31,381 nt of DNA from an uncultured Acetatifactor sp. (GTDB taxonomy: Bacteria > Bacillota > Clostridia > Lachnospirales > Lachnospiraceae): contig NZ_CAJUCP010000065.1 of NCBI RefSeq assembly GCF_910585425.1, forward strand, positions 1-31,381, in the 5' to 3' direction. A program made the translations under genes and the position numbers. Under the pieces are notes generated by a model that did no database searches, had not been told where the DNA came from, and saw nothing but the letters and a program-made list of their open reading frames with translations. Shown one piece after another: positions 30,740-31,381 of the stretch. Each line of letters opens with the position of its first letter. Position 1 is the stretch's first letter.

Positions 30740-31342
30740 ATGAAGACTGCTTTTTTGTTAGGTGATTCTATAAGGCAGAATTATCAAGAGTATGTGAAGA
30801 CAGCATTAAAAGATAAAGTAAACATAATATATACAAGAGATAATGGAAGATTTTGCCAATACACATTACGATATTTACATGAGTGGGTAAATGCATTGAC
30901 AAATGGAGACGGAGAGAACATTGACTTAGTTCACTTCAATTGTGGATTATGGGATGTGTTAAGACTGTCAAATGAGGACATGCCCTTCACTGATGAAAAG
31001 CTTTATGAGGAATTACTAAAGCGTATTTATGATAGGATTTGTTTCCTTTGCCCAAATGCAGTTGTTATCTATGCTTTGACGACAGAAGTGATTGAACCAG
31101 GATTTGCTCCGGGAACAGAAATAGGATACAGATACAATGTGGATATCGCCAGATATAATGAAATTGCAAGGAAGTTATTTGATGGATTAAATGTTGAAAT
31201 TAATGATTTGTGGTCTGTGTCAAGAGAGCTTCCGCGTGAGGCACATTCAGACAGTGTGCATTTTCAAACAGAATTGGGAATAAAAGCTTTAGGGGAAAAA
31301 GTTGTAGAGTGTCTTATAAAAAACTTAGGTGTTAGTCAGTAA
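30740..31342 (+). CDS. SGNH/GDSL-family hydrolase or acyl-ester enzyme
   Basis: The 200-residue protein starts MKTAFLLGDSIRQNY with the catalytic serine in GDS (8-10), has an NCGLWD block where the family places its oxyanion Gly/Asn, and ends with HSDSVHF carrying the catalytic Asp and His. Such enzymes remove or transfer acyl groups on sugars. There is no signal peptide, so it acts in the cytoplasm. It closes the decoration block, 39 bases after the three-domain fusion, and may deacetylate or acetylate the same glycan. GAAAGAGG precedes the ATG. Confidence 0.85.
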   Translation: MKTAFLLGDSIRQNYQEYVKTALKDKVNIIYTRDNGRFCQYTLRYLHEWVNALTNGDGENIDLVHFNCGLWDVLRLSNEDMPFTDEKLYEELLKRIYDRICFLCPNAVVIYALTTEVIEPGFAPGTEIGYRYNVDIARYNEIARKLFDGLNVEINDLWSVSRELPREAHSDSVHFQTELGIKALGEKVVECLIKNLGVSQ

Positions 31343-31381
31343 CTGGGTCGGTATACCTTTAAGTCCGTTTAATGGGACATG

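Overview
The window looks like a chromosome segment of a motile, Gram-positive Clostridia species, most likely Lachnospiraceae. The reasons are a fliC-type flagellin beside a CsrA of the Firmicute type, strong purine-rich Shine-Dalgarno sites, sigma-28 and sigma-A style promoters, an Rpn-family remnant with EARG repeats, and a TarI/TagF-like CDP-polyol pathway. I assign family level by inference only. Nearly all genes are on the + strand.

Layout. (1) 1-2504: AT-rich accessory genes: a membrane-anchored hypothetical protein, a GNAT acetyltransferase behind a long leader hairpin, and a P-loop/ASCH fusion. (2) 2527-3514: gene debris: a broken Rpn-family gene and the last 23 codons of a lost flagellin that keeps its own terminator. 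(3) 3626-4371: a compact cassette holding a FimB-sized tyrosine recombinase and an outward-facing sigma-28 promoter, bounded by two near-palindromic 27-bp sites. (4) 4438-6582: csrA, a seven-unit 50-bp tandem repeat, a strong hairpin, a flagellin leader with two convincing CsrA sites, fliC and its terminator. (5) 6614-20582: GC-rich flagellin-glycosylation-type island: GT11 fucosyltransferase-like, GT2-TPR, Uma2 nuclease, two CDP-glycerol transferase-like proteins, a cytidylyltransferase/Gfo-Idh-MocA fusion, an AAA ATPase, a GDPD gene stopped by an amber codon, a TarI/IspD-like cytidylyltransferase and an SDR. Inside it lies a short sigma-28 driven transcript (17258-17392) with no convincing gene. 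(6) 20777-21171: a candidate type I toxin-antitoxin locus with convergent promoters and a shared terminator. (7) 21329-31342: a second decoration block, AT-rich from about 24620 on: HAD protein, three radical SAM proteins (one fused to a pyruvyl transferase), FkbM methyltransferase, GT2 and SGNH hydrolase. Six consecutive proteins here carry the same YGAG Rossmann-like module on unrelated catalytic domains.

How it may work together. Sigma-28 would switch on csrA, fliC and the small transcript. CsrA would hold fliC translation through an AGGA-loop hairpin and a site overlapping the Shine-Dalgarno. The recombinase cassette could add on/off control because it carries the csrA promoter. The downstream enzymes would build and transfer fucose-like, polyol-phosphate and further modified groups, plausibly onto flagellin. 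The regulatory sites and family assignments are read from sequence; the glycan target and the switching are inference.
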